DNA of 60,392 bases from an uncultured Flavobacteriaceae bacterium. Its GTDB lineage: Bacteria; Bacteroidota; Bacteroidia; Flavobacteriales; Flavobacteriaceae. The position numbers and the translations under genes are program-made. Of this stretch, positions 1-8,308 are shown in pieces. The notes under the pieces were generated by a model. That model was not told the DNA's origin and did no database searches. It saw only the letters and a list, made by a program, of their open reading frames with translations. The stretch lies in contig CANLUS010000009.1 in the NCBI GenBank assembly GCA_947494325.1, forward strand, positions 1 through 60,392, in the 5' to 3' direction. How positions within the stretch are numbered: position 1 is the first letter of the stretch; the number at the start of each line of letters is the position of its first letter.

Positions 1-489
1 ATTTCAATCAACTCAACAAGTGGAAACAACAATATCACCGATTTCGATAATGGAAATAGCAATAGTTACAATCCTCCTGTCGATTTCGATAATGACGATG
101 TGGTAAATATAACTATCACTCCTTACAATGCCACTGGACCTGCAACTGGATGTACAAATGAGAGTTTTACTGTAGAAGAAGAAATCATACCAGAAGATGA
201 CACTAAGTACGGATTTTCTCCAAATGGAGATGGTGTTAGAGATACTTGGAAAATTGCCAATATAGAAAATTATCCAAATAATAGGGTAATCATTTATAAT
301 CGTTGGGGTAATGTTGTTTTTGAAATCGTTGGGTATAACAATACGTCAAGAGTGTTTGATGGAACTGCAAACAAATTAACAGGTTTAGGTGCAGGTGAAC
401 TTCCTTCTGGCACTTACTTTTTCAATATTGAAATTCAAGGTAGTCACAATTTAAAAAAGCTGAAAGGTTTTATAGCACTTAAACGATAA
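1..489 (+). CDS. C-terminal part of a T9SS cargo protein with gliding-motility (type B) sorting domain
   Basis: The reading frame is open from the first base, so the gene begins upstream of the window and only the last 162 residues are visible. The visible N-terminal part is rich in Asn, Asp and Gly. It is followed by the type B sorting domain (CHU_C, gliding-associated C-terminus): the SPNGDG motif near codon 75, then WKI, IYNRWGNVVFE, an FDGTANK-like stretch, LPSGTYFF and a basic end with KGFIALKR. Proteins ending this way are exported by the type IX system and attached to or released from the surface. The PorP/SprF gene starts 6 bases downstream, the usual arrangement for a dedicated partner of a type B cargo. 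A GTG at 100 is not needed as a start. Confidence 0.9.
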   Translation: MSINSTSGNNNITDFDNGNSNSYNPPVDFDNDDVVNITITPYNATGPATGCTNESFTVEEEIIPEDDTKYGFSPNGDGVRDTWKIANIENYPNNRVIIYNRWGNVVFEIVGYNNTSRVFDGTANKLTGLGAGELPSGTYFFNIEIQGSHNLKKLKGFIALKR

Positions 490-495
490 AAGTTC

Positions 496-1422
496 ATGAG
501 AAATTACCCCATAATACTAGTGTTACTAATCTTTTTTGGCCTGTACTCAACTGATATAAATTCCCAGCAGACTCCTAGTTTCTCTGAATATAATTTCAAT
601 CCGTTTATTATTAATTCCGCTTACGCTGGATTTGAAAATTCTGCAGAAATAACAATGAGTACAAACGGAATCGTAAATCAATTTGATGGAAGCCCACGTA
701 GTTTTGTATTTTCTGCAAATGCTCCATTGAATTCCGATAAAATTGGTCTTGGTGGTGGCGTTTTAAGAGACCAAATAGGCGTTACTTCGATTACGAGTGT
801 ATATGGTGCATATTCTTACAAAATACATTTTGACCTTAAAAAAGATAGACCCGCATGGGAAGTATTTACCGAAAATGTTATTTCTTTTGGTATTACAGCT
901 GGTATGCAATTCTACAATGATAATTTATTGGAGTTAGGTATTGATGATGATGAAAATTTCAATCAGAATATACAGGCAGTAATTCCGACAATAGGCGCTG
1001 GATTTTTATGGAATAAGGAACAATTTTACATTGGTATTTCCTCACCTAATTTATTAGGAAGCCGTCTCAGCAACAATGAACAGATTCAACTTAAAAATAC
1101 ATATTATGCGTATACTGGATATCGTTTCTTCACAACCCCATTTCAAAAGGTGTTAGTTAAACCCAGTATTTTAATCAAATATGAACAAGGTGCTCCGTTT
1201 CAAGCCGATTTAAACACCTCAATAACTTACAATAACAAAATTGAATTTGGAATTGGTTTCAGAACGACCTCAACGGTAAATGCACTTATCGGTCTTTATG
1301 CCTTAAAAAACCTTAGATTTATATACAGTTATAATCAAGCAATGGGTAATTCTTTATTGACAAGCACGCATGGTATTGTGCTCAGTTACCGTTTTGGAGA
1401 TGGATTCAAAAATAATAATTGA
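496..1422 (+). CDS. PorP/SprF family type IX secretion system outer-membrane protein
   Basis: A 308-residue protein with a signal peptide (hydrophobic residues about 5-18, cleavage near INSQQ) followed by TPSFSEYNFNPFIINSAYAG, the hallmark start of PorP/SprF proteins (Gln/Pro, Tyr, then N-P-x-x-x-N-P/SAYAG). The rest alternates as an outer-membrane beta-barrel and ends in an aromatic-rich strand near the C-terminus. Family members help type B cargo leave the cell or hold it at the surface. The gene starts 6 bases after a type B cargo gene, so the two are probably co-transcribed and the barrel is likely specific for that cargo. Its length is normal for the family. Confidence 0.93.
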   Translation: MRNYPIILVLLIFFGLYSTDINSQQTPSFSEYNFNPFIINSAYAGFENSAEITMSTNGIVNQFDGSPRSFVFSANAPLNSDKIGLGGGVLRDQIGVTSITSVYGAYSYKIHFDLKKDRPAWEVFTENVISFGITAGMQFYNDNLLELGIDDDENFNQNIQAVIPTIGAGFLWNKEQFYIGISSPNLLGSRLSNNEQIQLKNTYYAYTGYRFFTTPFQKVLVKPSILIKYEQGAPFQADLNTSITYNNKIEFGIGFRTTSTVNALIGLYALKNLRFIYSYNQAMGNSLLTSTHGIVLSYRFGDGFKNNN

Positions 1423-1502
1423 TACTAATTATTCAAGTTTTCAAATTTTTGTGTTACTTTTTTAGGGTTTTTTCGTCTTAAAAGTATCAAATCAATCATA
1501 CC

Positions 1503-2222
1503 ATGAAAAATACGCGTTTTCTCAATATTTTTATTGTTGTTTTTCTCTTAACGGCATTGAGTTGCACTTCTAATTCTAACGATCCTGAATTCTTAAGCAA
1601 AGTAGAAGGGCGTTATTTGTATACCGCTGATGAAGTGGTGAAAGTACATTCTAAAGACAACAAACTATTAATTAATTGGCGCGGGGCAAATGAAATTGCG
1701 CCTTCCAAATTAAATGAGGATACATTTTATGTGAAAGAAATGAACGCAAAAATTCAGTTTCTTACAAACCCGGATGATCAAAATTTATATTTAGTATTCC
1801 TTCCGAAAGACGCAAAAGACAGTATCGAATTTATTCATAAAAAGCTTGAGAATTCCCAAAAAACACCGAACGAATACCTAGAAAATCATGAGTTCGAAAA
1901 AGCACTAGAAGGTTACTTGGCCATTAAGGCGAAAGACTCTACGAGTCCATTGTTAGATTTTTGGTATTTCGACAGAAGAGGTCGAAAGTACTTAGAAAAT
2001 GACAGCTTAGATATTGCAATGAAAATTTTTAAAATGAATGCAAAAATTCACCCGAATACTTCTGACGCCTATGTTAGACTTGGAAGAACGTATTTAAATA
2101 GTAAGGATACGGTCAATGCGTTGACTAATTACAAAAAGGCGCTAAAATTTAATTCGGGAAGTAGACGTCTCAAAGAGAGAATTGCAAAATTAGAAAACAA
2201 AGAAGCCGAAAAGTCCAATTAA
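1503..2222 (+). CDS. Lipoprotein with C-terminal TPR repeats
   Basis: A 239-residue lipoprotein: a hydrophobic N-terminus ends in a lipobox (LTALSC, Cys about 21), so it should be lipid-anchored in the envelope. Residues about 30-115 form a small beta-rich region that I do not recognise. Residues about 125-225 contain tetratricopeptide-type helices; the clearest unit has AYVRLGRTYLNSKDTVNALTN. TPRs normally bind peptides or proteins. The gene is 80 bases after the PorP/SprF gene and its AT-rich upstream region may carry its own promoter. Function and partner are unknown. Confidence 0.8.
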   Translation: MKNTRFLNIFIVVFLLTALSCTSNSNDPEFLSKVEGRYLYTADEVVKVHSKDNKLLINWRGANEIAPSKLNEDTFYVKEMNAKIQFLTNPDDQNLYLVFLPKDAKDSIEFIHKKLENSQKTPNEYLENHEFEKALEGYLAIKAKDSTSPLLDFWYFDRRGRKYLENDSLDIAMKIFKMNAKIHPNTSDAYVRLGRTYLNSKDTVNALTNYKKALKFNSGSRRLKERIAKLENKEAEKSN

Positions 2223-2268
2223 GGCATTATATTTGATGCATATTATAGTTGAGGCTTCAATTATTACT

Positions 2269-2964
2269 ATGAATACATCAAATACTAAAAATAAGGTAAC
2301 GCTACTCTTAATTGTTGTAGGATTTATATGTTCGTTTCATGACACATATGCGCAAAACGATACGATAAAAAAGAAATCAACGACAAAATCCTTGTTAGAT
2401 TCTAGGAAGAAAGCCGATGGTATAACAATTGCCATTCCTACTAAAATAAATCCTTTATTTGATCTTAACAAAAAGAAAGCTCCAGTTTTAAAGCCTCTGA
2501 GTTATTATTTAAATTTAGGAAGTAGTTCATCCTCAAAGCAACCTAGTTTTATGTCTCCTCGTAAAGTAGACTCGGATGTTTATGTACAACGTAATTTTAA
2601 TGGGAAAGACACAAGTAATCCCAAATTAGAGAGTAATGCTGCTTTAGGCACCATAGAAAGTTCAACAAAATTCGTGAAAATTGAGTTTAGAGACCATGGT
2701 TTAGTGGACGGGGATCGTGTGCGAATTTATTTAAATGAAAAAGTTGTTGATGCCAACACTACCTTAAAAGGCTTGTCAGCCTTCATTACGATTCCGCTTC
2801 AAAAAGGTTATAATAGAATTGATTTTAAAGCACTTAATCAAGGTTTAGTGGGTCCCAACACTGCTCAATTTTTTGTTTATGACGATAAAGGAGCCTTAGT
2901 AAAAGCTAAGTCTTGGAATTTAGCTGCAGGAAAGGTCGCAACCTTAGGTATCATCCGTTATTAA
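2269..2964 (+). CDS. Secreted protein of unknown function
   Basis: I place the start at the ATG at 2269 rather than 2233, because this start immediately gives a standard signal peptide (NTSNTKNK, hydrophobic core, cleavage after TYAQ); the earlier start would put 12 unrelated residues before it. The mature protein is about 200 residues. Its first half is low-complexity, rich in Lys and Ser. The second half, about residues 130-231, is beta-rich with a DHGLVDGDRVRIYLNE segment and looks like a compact beta-sandwich. No catalytic motif is seen. It is flanked closely by a TPR lipoprotein gene (46 bases) and a YfiT-like gene (10 bases), so a three-gene transcript is likely. Confidence 0.7.
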   Translation: MNTSNTKNKVTLLLIVVGFICSFHDTYAQNDTIKKKSTTKSLLDSRKKADGITIAIPTKINPLFDLNKKKAPVLKPLSYYLNLGSSSSSKQPSFMSPRKVDSDVYVQRNFNGKDTSNPKLESNAALGTIESSTKFVKIEFRDHGLVDGDRVRIYLNEKVVDANTTLKGLSAFITIPLQKGYNRIDFKALNQGLVGPNTAQFFVYDDKGALVKAKSWNLAAGKVATLGIIRY

Positions 2965-2974
2965 AAAAATTGAA

Positions 2975-3520
2975 TTGAAAGTCCCAACACTAGAACAACT
3001 TAAATATCCTATTGGTCAACCTAATGTTCCTGATACTATTTCTGAAGATCAGATCAAAACTTGGATAACCATCTTAGAAGAGTTCCCAGAAAAGCTGAAA
3101 GCGCTAGTCTTAGATTTAAATGAAGAGCAGTTAAACACCCCTTATAGAAAAGATGGTTGGACTGTAAGACAAGTAATTCATCATTTAGCAGATAGCCATC
3201 ATCACAGTTATATTCGTTTTAAATGGACGTTGACAGAGAAAAACCCAGTTATAAAAGCTTATTTTGAACAAGATTGGGCTGAACTACACGACAGTAAAAT
3301 GGCACCTATAGCACTTTCCTTAAATGCATTGGCATCTACGCATGCAAAATTAGTGTATTTTCTTAGAGGGGTTCCAAAAGAAGATTTAACCCAATATTTT
3401 ATTCATCCAGAAACAAATGCCAATGTAAGGTTAGATACAAATATTGGTATTTATGCTTGGCACTCTCAACATCATTATGCCCATATTGAGAATCTCATGC
3501 TAAGAAAAGGATGGGTTTAG
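2975..3520 (+). CDS. YfiT/BstA-like DinB-superfamily metal-dependent transferase (putative bacillithiol S-transferase)
   Basis: A 181-residue DinB-fold protein. The family's metal-binding histidines are evident: HHLADSHHH around residues 65-73 and WHSQHHYAHI near 165-172. The LKYPIG start and WTVRQVIHHLADS match YfiT/BstA proteins, four-helix-bundle enzymes that transfer bacillithiol to electrophiles; Bacteroidota commonly make bacillithiol. The start is a TTG at 2975: no ATG lies upstream within the gap, and the next Met is far inside the conserved domain. The preceding gene ends 10 bases earlier. A different thiol or a hydrolase activity is possible. Confidence 0.85.
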   Translation: MKVPTLEQLKYPIGQPNVPDTISEDQIKTWITILEEFPEKLKALVLDLNEEQLNTPYRKDGWTVRQVIHHLADSHHHSYIRFKWTLTEKNPVIKAYFEQDWAELHDSKMAPIALSLNALASTHAKLVYFLRGVPKEDLTQYFIHPETNANVRLDTNIGIYAWHSQHHYAHIENLMLRKGWV

Positions 3521-3581
3521 CAAATTACGACACATTCTAATACAACTTATTGAGTCCCTGTTTTTTTTGCTCTAAAAACAA

Positions 3582-3728
3582 TTATTTCGCTTTAGAAAGT
3601 TCAACTTCTTTTTCGGAAGAAGTCAGGTTAGAATTACTTTTAATATTGATCTTAATGGCATTAAACGTATCCTCAATAGCTCTTAAATGTGCTTCGAAAC
3701 CTTTACTATGTAATTTTAATTCTTCCAT
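3582..3728 (-). CDS. Possible 48-residue small protein
   Basis: The minus strand encodes 48 residues starting MEELKLHSKGFEAHLRAIED and ending SEKEVELSKAK. It is highly charged, likely helical, and has no signal or membrane segment. It lies 46 bases downstream of the redoxin gene on the same strand and fills an otherwise empty gap. The opposite-strand 60-codon frame here is less protein-like (Ser/Cys-rich, no context), so I prefer this one. Homologues were not checked and it could be chance. Confidence 0.4.
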   Translation of the reverse strand: MEELKLHSKGFEAHLRAIEDTFNAIKINIKSNSNLTSSEKEVELSKAK

Positions 3729-3774
3729 TTAGATAATTTAAATATACGACCAATCACCACAAAAACGTAATCAA

Positions 3775-4332
3775 TTATACTTTCCATTTAATATTACAAC
3801 CTATACTTGGTTTTTGAACTTCCCCATTCTCTTTGCCTTGGATAAGACAATCTAATGCATGTCTTAAATCTTTGCCCGTAACTGGAATTCCATTTCCAGG
3901 TCGAGAATCATCTAGTTGACCGCGATAAGTCAACCTTAAATTCTTATCAAACATATAAATATCTGGCGTGCAAGCTGCATCATAACTCAATGCAACTTCT
4001 TGAGATTCATCATATAAATACGGAAAAGGGTACGCTAATTGTTCTGCTTTCTTTCGCATTAAATAGGGCGCATCATCGGGATAGTTCTTTACATCATTAG
4101 ATGAAATTGCAATACACTTCACATTCTTACCAGCATAATCATTGGCAATTGCGACCAATTCTTCGTTTACATGGACCACAAACGGACAATGATTACAAAT
4201 AAAAAAAATCACAGTGGCTTGATCACCCCGCAACTCAAATAATGAAAGTTCATCACCTGAAACAGTATCATATAAAGTAAATCCGGGGGCAATTGTACCC
4301 AAAGGAATCATATTCGAAGCTGTTCTTGCCAT
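3775..4332 (-). CDS. Thioredoxin-family/AhpC-TSA redoxin
   Basis: A 185-residue thioredoxin-fold protein without a signal peptide. It begins with a PLGTIAPGFTLYDTVSG peroxiredoxin-style segment, followed by VIFFICNHCPF in which C46 and C49 form the active CxxC (CNHC). A later DIYMFDKNLRLTYRGQLDD stretch is typical of the thioredoxin/redoxin subfamily found in many Bacteroidota. It probably reduces disulfides or peroxides in the cytoplasm; the exact substrate is unknown. It is divergent from the Mpo1-like gene at 4411, and the possible small gene follows it on the same strand. Confidence 0.87.
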   Translation of the reverse strand: MARTASNMIPLGTIAPGFTLYDTVSGDELSLFELRGDQATVIFFICNHCPFVVHVNEELVAIANDYAGKNVKCIAISSNDVKNYPDDAPYLMRKKAEQLAYPFPYLYDESQEVALSYDAACTPDIYMFDKNLRLTYRGQLDDSRPGNGIPVTGKDLRHALDCLIQGKENGEVQKPSIGCNIKWKV

Positions 4333-4410
4333 GTAATATCTTTCTAGTGATACATTAAAGATATAAAAAAATTGTATTTTTAAACGCCAAATTAACTACA
4401 ATTAACATAA

Positions 4411-4869
4411 ATGAGAACACTACAACAATGGTTTGAAGAATACGCCGTCAGTCACCAAAATGAAACAAACATATCGATCCATTACATTTGCGTACCTGCT
4501 ATTTTTTTTAGCCTTGTCGGGGTTATAATGTCTATTCCATCTAGTTCTCTTCAACAATTATTAGGTATTGAAAACCCTATGATTGTAAATTGGGCGTCGG
4601 TAATGCTTATCCTATATTTACTATTTTATCTACGATTGTCATTTTCGATGTTTATAAAGATGCTTATTTTTTCGGCTTTATGTCTTGTGGGTAATTACTA
4701 TTTAGGACAGTACTTGCCATTGCTTTATACATCGATTGTCATTTTTGTGTTAGCTTGGATTGGTCAATTTTATGGCCATAAGATTGAAGGGGCAAAACCT
4801 TCTTTTTTAAAAGATATCCAGTTTTTACTGATTGGCCCGGCTTGGGTAGTTAAAAAAATGTTTGGTTAA
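4411..4869 (+). CDS. Mpo1-like (DUF962) membrane protein, putative 2-hydroxy fatty acid dioxygenase
   Basis: A 152-residue membrane protein with about four hydrophobic segments. Family marks include WFEEYAVSHQNETN with H15, ISIHYICVP with H24, and GHKIEGAKPS near residues 122-130 with H123. These histidines match the iron-binding positions of the DUF962/YGL010w family, whose yeast member Mpo1 is a dioxygenase in alpha-oxidation of 2-hydroxy fatty acids. Its TAA overlaps the ATG of the tRNA-binding gene by one base, and a D-2-hydroxyacid-type dehydrogenase follows, so the three are probably co-translated. The activity is extrapolated from yeast. Confidence 0.85.
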   Translation: MRTLQQWFEEYAVSHQNETNISIHYICVPAIFFSLVGVIMSIPSSSLQQLLGIENPMIVNWASVMLILYLLFYLRLSFSMFIKMLIFSALCLVGNYYLGQYLPLLYTSIVIFVLAWIGQFYGHKIEGAKPSFLKDIQFLLIGPAWVVKKMFG

Positions 4870-5207
4870 TGAGCAAAACTATCTCCTTTGAAGACTTTAC
4901 AAAAGTCGATATTCGTATTGGTACGATCATCGAAGTGTCTGATTTTCCAAAAGCTCGTAAGCCTGCATATCAACTTAAAATTGATTTCGGGGACTTGGGT
5001 ATCAAAAATTCTAGTGCCCAAATAACTGATATTTACTCGAAAAGTGAACTGTTAAATCGCCAGGTAACTGCAATTGTAAATTTTAAATCCAAGCAGATTG
5101 CAAATTTTATGAGTGAATGCTTGGTGCTAGGGGTCGCGAATTCGGTAGGCAAAATTGTATTGTTGAAAGCGAATGGTGCTATTAAAAATGGAGAACAGAT
5201 AAGTTAA
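4869..5207 (+). CDS. csaA: CsaA-like tRNA-binding domain protein
   Basis: A 112-residue single-domain protein of the tRNA-binding (EMAP-II/Trbp111) OB fold: FTKVDIRIGTIIEV at the start, then the RKPAYQLKIDFG segment and NFKSKQIANFMSECLVLG, as in the CsaA family. CsaA dimers bind tRNA and have been described as export-related chaperones in Bacillus. The start codon overlaps the stop of the Mpo1-like gene (TAATG), and the next gene begins one base after this stop, so it sits inside a coupled trio. Family assignment is firm; the cellular role here is not. Confidence 0.9.
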   Translation: MSKTISFEDFTKVDIRIGTIIEVSDFPKARKPAYQLKIDFGDLGIKNSSAQITDIYSKSELLNRQVTAIVNFKSKQIANFMSECLVLGVANSVGKIVLLKANGAIKNGEQIS

Positions 5208-5208
5208 T

Positions 5209-8130
5209 ATGCAACAAGTAGTTACTAAAAATACACTAGTACAGCTTTCCAAAGAATTGAATGGAGAGCTTTTTTTTGATGATTTGCATAAAACTATTTA
5301 TGCAACAGACGCCTCTGTTTATCGCAAAATACCATTAGCAGTTGCCTTTCCTAAAAATACTGATGACATCAAGAAATTGATTTCTTTTGCCAACCTGAAC
5401 ACTATTACGCTAATTCCAAGAGCAGCTGGCACTTCTTTAGCAGGACAATGTGTAGGTGAAGGAATTGTTGTTGATGTGTCTAAGTATTTTACTAAGATTA
5501 TTGGCTTCGATGAAAAAAATAAAACTATTACCGTTGAACCTGGTATTATTAGAGATGAATTAAATGTATTTTTAAAACCGTATGGTTTATTTTTCGGGCC
5601 AAATACCTCAACGAGTAATCGTTGTATGATCGGTGGCATGGTAGGTAACAACTCATCAGGGACTACTTCGATTAAATACGGTGTTACACGAGATAAAGTA
5701 CGCTCTTTAAAAACGATTTTATCAGATGGTTCTGATGCTGTTTTCTCGGCGCTTTCCGCGGAAGAGTTCAAGCAAAAACGATTGAGTCAAGGTTTAGAAG
5801 GAACTATTTATAAAACTATTTATTCTGAACTTTCAATTCCCGAAGCACAAAAAGAAATACAAGAACAATTTCCGAAGAAAAATATTCATCGTCGAAATAC
5901 AGGATATGCCTTAGATTTACTCTTAGATAGTGCTGTTTTTTCTGATACTTCAACAAATATAAATGTCGCGCAATTATTATGTGGTAGTGAAGGTACATTG
6001 GCATTTACAACCGCCATTACATTGCAGCTAGATGAATTACCCCCGGCTCATAAAATAATCGTTGCTTCGCATTTCAATAGTGTTCAAGAAAGTCTGGAGG
6101 CCGTGTTGATTGCAATGCAACATGATTTGTACACCTGTGAACTAATGGATAAAACCATCCTAGATTGCACGAAAAATAATAGAGAACAACAAAAAAATCG
6201 ATTCTTTGTAAACGGTGATCCAGAAGCTATTTTGTTACTAGAAGTAGCAAGTCATTCCATTGAAGAAACCACAGAAAAAGCGGATCGCCTAATCGAAAAT
6301 TTACGACAACTCAATGCTGGTTATGCACATCCCAAACTTAATGGCGATGAGATTAACAAAGCATTGGAGTTAAGAAAAGCAGGTTTAGGGTTATTAGGTA
6401 ATATTGTTGGTGACGCCAAGGCAGTTGCTTGCATAGAAGATACCGCCGTTGATTTACAAGATTTACCTAATTACATTGCAGAATTCACTCAAATGATGGA
6501 TAATTTTGGGCAAAAGGCAGTGTATTATGCTCACGCTGGTGCAGGTGAGATACACCTCCGCCCTATTTTAGACCTGAAAAAAAGTGGAGATGTAGAACTC
6601 TTTCGTAAAATCACGACTGAAACAGCCAAATTAGTTAAGAAGTATAAAGGATCTTTTAGTGGCGAACATGGTGATGGTATTGTTCGTGGCGAGTTTTTAC
6701 CCTTAATGATTGGAGATCGAAATTATCAATTATTAAAACGAATTAAAAATGCTTTTGATCCGAATACAATCTTTAATAAAGGAAAAATTGTGGATGCCTA
6801 TCCTATGGATGCATCATTGCGCTATGAAATTAACCGACAAGAGCCAAGTATCGACACCATATTAGATTTTTCTGATTCTTTAGGAATTTTGCGAGCTTCA
6901 GAAAAATGTAACGGTTCTGGAGATTGTCGAAAATTGCCTAATGCAGGAGGTTCTATGTGCCCAAGTTATAGGGCTACGCGAGACGAAAAAGACACCACAA
7001 GAGCAAGAGCGAATACACTACGTGAATTTTTAACGACTTCCGACAAGGAAAACAAATTCGATCATGCCGAACTTAAAGAAGTTTTTGATCTTTGCTTAAG
7101 CTGTAAAGCTTGTGCTGGTGAATGCCCGAGTAATGTCGATGTGGCAAGCTTTAAGGCCGAATTTTTGTATCAATATCAGAAATCAAACCCGCCCTCTTTT
7201 CGAACGAAAATGTTCGCAAATAATGTAAAGTATAATAAACTGGGAAGCCTCTTTCCCTCATTAGCCAATGCAGTATTAAGCACTTCGGTATCTAAATCTA
7301 TTTTCGGTATTGCAAAACAACGAAGTGTTCCTAAATTGGCCAAGAAAACCCTTAGAAAATGGTATGTTCAACATAAATCTCGACTTGAAAAGACGATCAC
7401 GAACCATGGAGATCTATATTTATTTGTTGATGAGTTTACTAATTTCTATGATGTTCAAATTGGAATTGATACCATAGAATTACTTACAAAACTTGGGTAC
7501 AACGTTATGATTATTGATCATAAAGAAAGTGGTAGAAGTCATTTATCGAAGGGCTTTTTAGATGAAGCAAAAACAATAGCCAATACGAATATTGAAATTT
7601 TCTCATCCTTAGTTTCTGAAGAAATTCCCTTAATCGGGATCGAACCTTCTGCCATTCTATCTTTTAGAGACGAATACATTCGTTTGGCCGATGATCAAGA
7701 AACTGCAAAAAAAATAGCGAAGCATACCTTTACCATTGAAGAGTTCATCAAAAAGGAGTCGGTGAAAGGAAAGATTGATCAAACCAATTTTACGAATCGT
7801 TCGATGACGGTAAAAATCCATGGCCATTGCCATCAAAAAGCGTTGAGTAGTACCGAACCAACCTTCTATATATTGAATCTCCCTAAAAATTATTCGGTAA
7901 GTATTTTAAACACGGGGTGTTGTGGAATGGCAGGTTCTTTCGGATATGAAAAAGAACATTATAAGGTAAGCATGCAAGTCGGTGAAGATACGCTATTCCC
8001 AAAGGTGCGCAAATTGGCTTCATCTGTGCAGATAGCTGCCGCAGGAACAAGTTGTCGTCATCAGGTATTTGACGGTACCAACCGAATTGCAGAACACCCG
8101 ATTTCTCTTCTACGACAAGCACTAAAATAA
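5209..8130 (+). CDS. FAD-linked oxidase fused to Fe-S/CCG domain (YdiJ-type D-2-hydroxyacid dehydrogenase)
   Basis: A 973-residue three-part enzyme. Residues about 1-280 form a PCMH FAD-binding domain (IPRAAGTSLAGQCVG; MVGNNSSGTTSIKYG). Residues about 280-550 are the FAD-oxidase C-terminal domain, including YYAHAGAGEIHLRP and GSFSGEHGDGIVRGEFL. Around residues 567-640 lie two Fe-S cysteine groups, the second being CLSCKACAGECP. The C-terminal part carries CCG motifs (HGHCHQKALSS; NTGCCGMAGSFGYE). This matches YdiJ/D-lactate-dehydrogenase-like enzymes that oxidise D-2-hydroxyacids and pass electrons to a carrier. It starts one base after the tRNA-binding gene. D-2-hydroxyglutarate or D-lactate are likely substrates; the Mpo1-like neighbour makes longer 2-hydroxy acids worth considering. 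Confidence 0.92.
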   Translation: MQQVVTKNTLVQLSKELNGELFFDDLHKTIYATDASVYRKIPLAVAFPKNTDDIKKLISFANLNTITLIPRAAGTSLAGQCVGEGIVVDVSKYFTKIIGFDEKNKTITVEPGIIRDELNVFLKPYGLFFGPNTSTSNRCMIGGMVGNNSSGTTSIKYGVTRDKVRSLKTILSDGSDAVFSALSAEEFKQKRLSQGLEGTIYKTIYSELSIPEAQKEIQEQFPKKNIHRRNTGYALDLLLDSAVFSDTSTNINVAQLLCGSEGTLAFTTAITLQLDELPPAHKIIVASHFNSVQESLEAVLIAMQHDLYTCELMDKTILDCTKNNREQQKNRFFVNGDPEAILLLEVASHSIEETTEKADRLIENLRQLNAGYAHPKLNGDEINKALELRKAGLGLLGNIVGDAKAVACIEDTAVDLQDLPNYIAEFTQMMDNFGQKAVYYAHAGAGEIHLRPILDLKKSGDVELFRKITTETAKLVKKYKGSFSGEHGDGIVRGEFLPLMIGDRNYQLLKRIKNAFDPNTIFNKGKIVDAYPMDASLRYEINRQEPSIDTILDFSDSLGILRASEKCNGSGDCRKLPNAGGSMCPSYRATRDEKDTTRARANTLREFLTTSDKENKFDHAELKEVFDLCLSCKACAGECPSNVDVASFKAEFLYQYQKSNPPSFRTKMFANNVKYNKLGSLFPSLANAVLSTSVSKSIFGIAKQRSVPKLAKKTLRKWYVQHKSRLEKTITNHGDLYLFVDEFTNFYDVQIGIDTIELLTKLGYNVMIIDHKESGRSHLSKGFLDEAKTIANTNIEIFSSLVSEEIPLIGIEPSAILSFRDEYIRLADDQETAKKIAKHTFTIEEFIKKESVKGKIDQTNFTNRSMTVKIHGHCHQKALSSTEPTFYILNLPKNYSVSILNTGCCGMAGSFGYEKEHYKVSMQVGEDTLFPKVRKLASSVQIAAAGTSCRHQVFDGTNRIAEHPISLLRQALK

Positions 8131-8308
8131 CAATTCCTTGGTGAGTGACCTTTGCCTAAAACAAATAAGCATTGCAATTTTAAGTAGTTCTAACCTATAA
8201 TTTTTAACCTGATAAAAATAGATTGGTAATTCTCCAGTCTAATCAAGTTACCGCATATTCGGTTTAAATTCGTAATTTTAGTCTCAACTAATTCAAATAC
8301 TAAACCTT

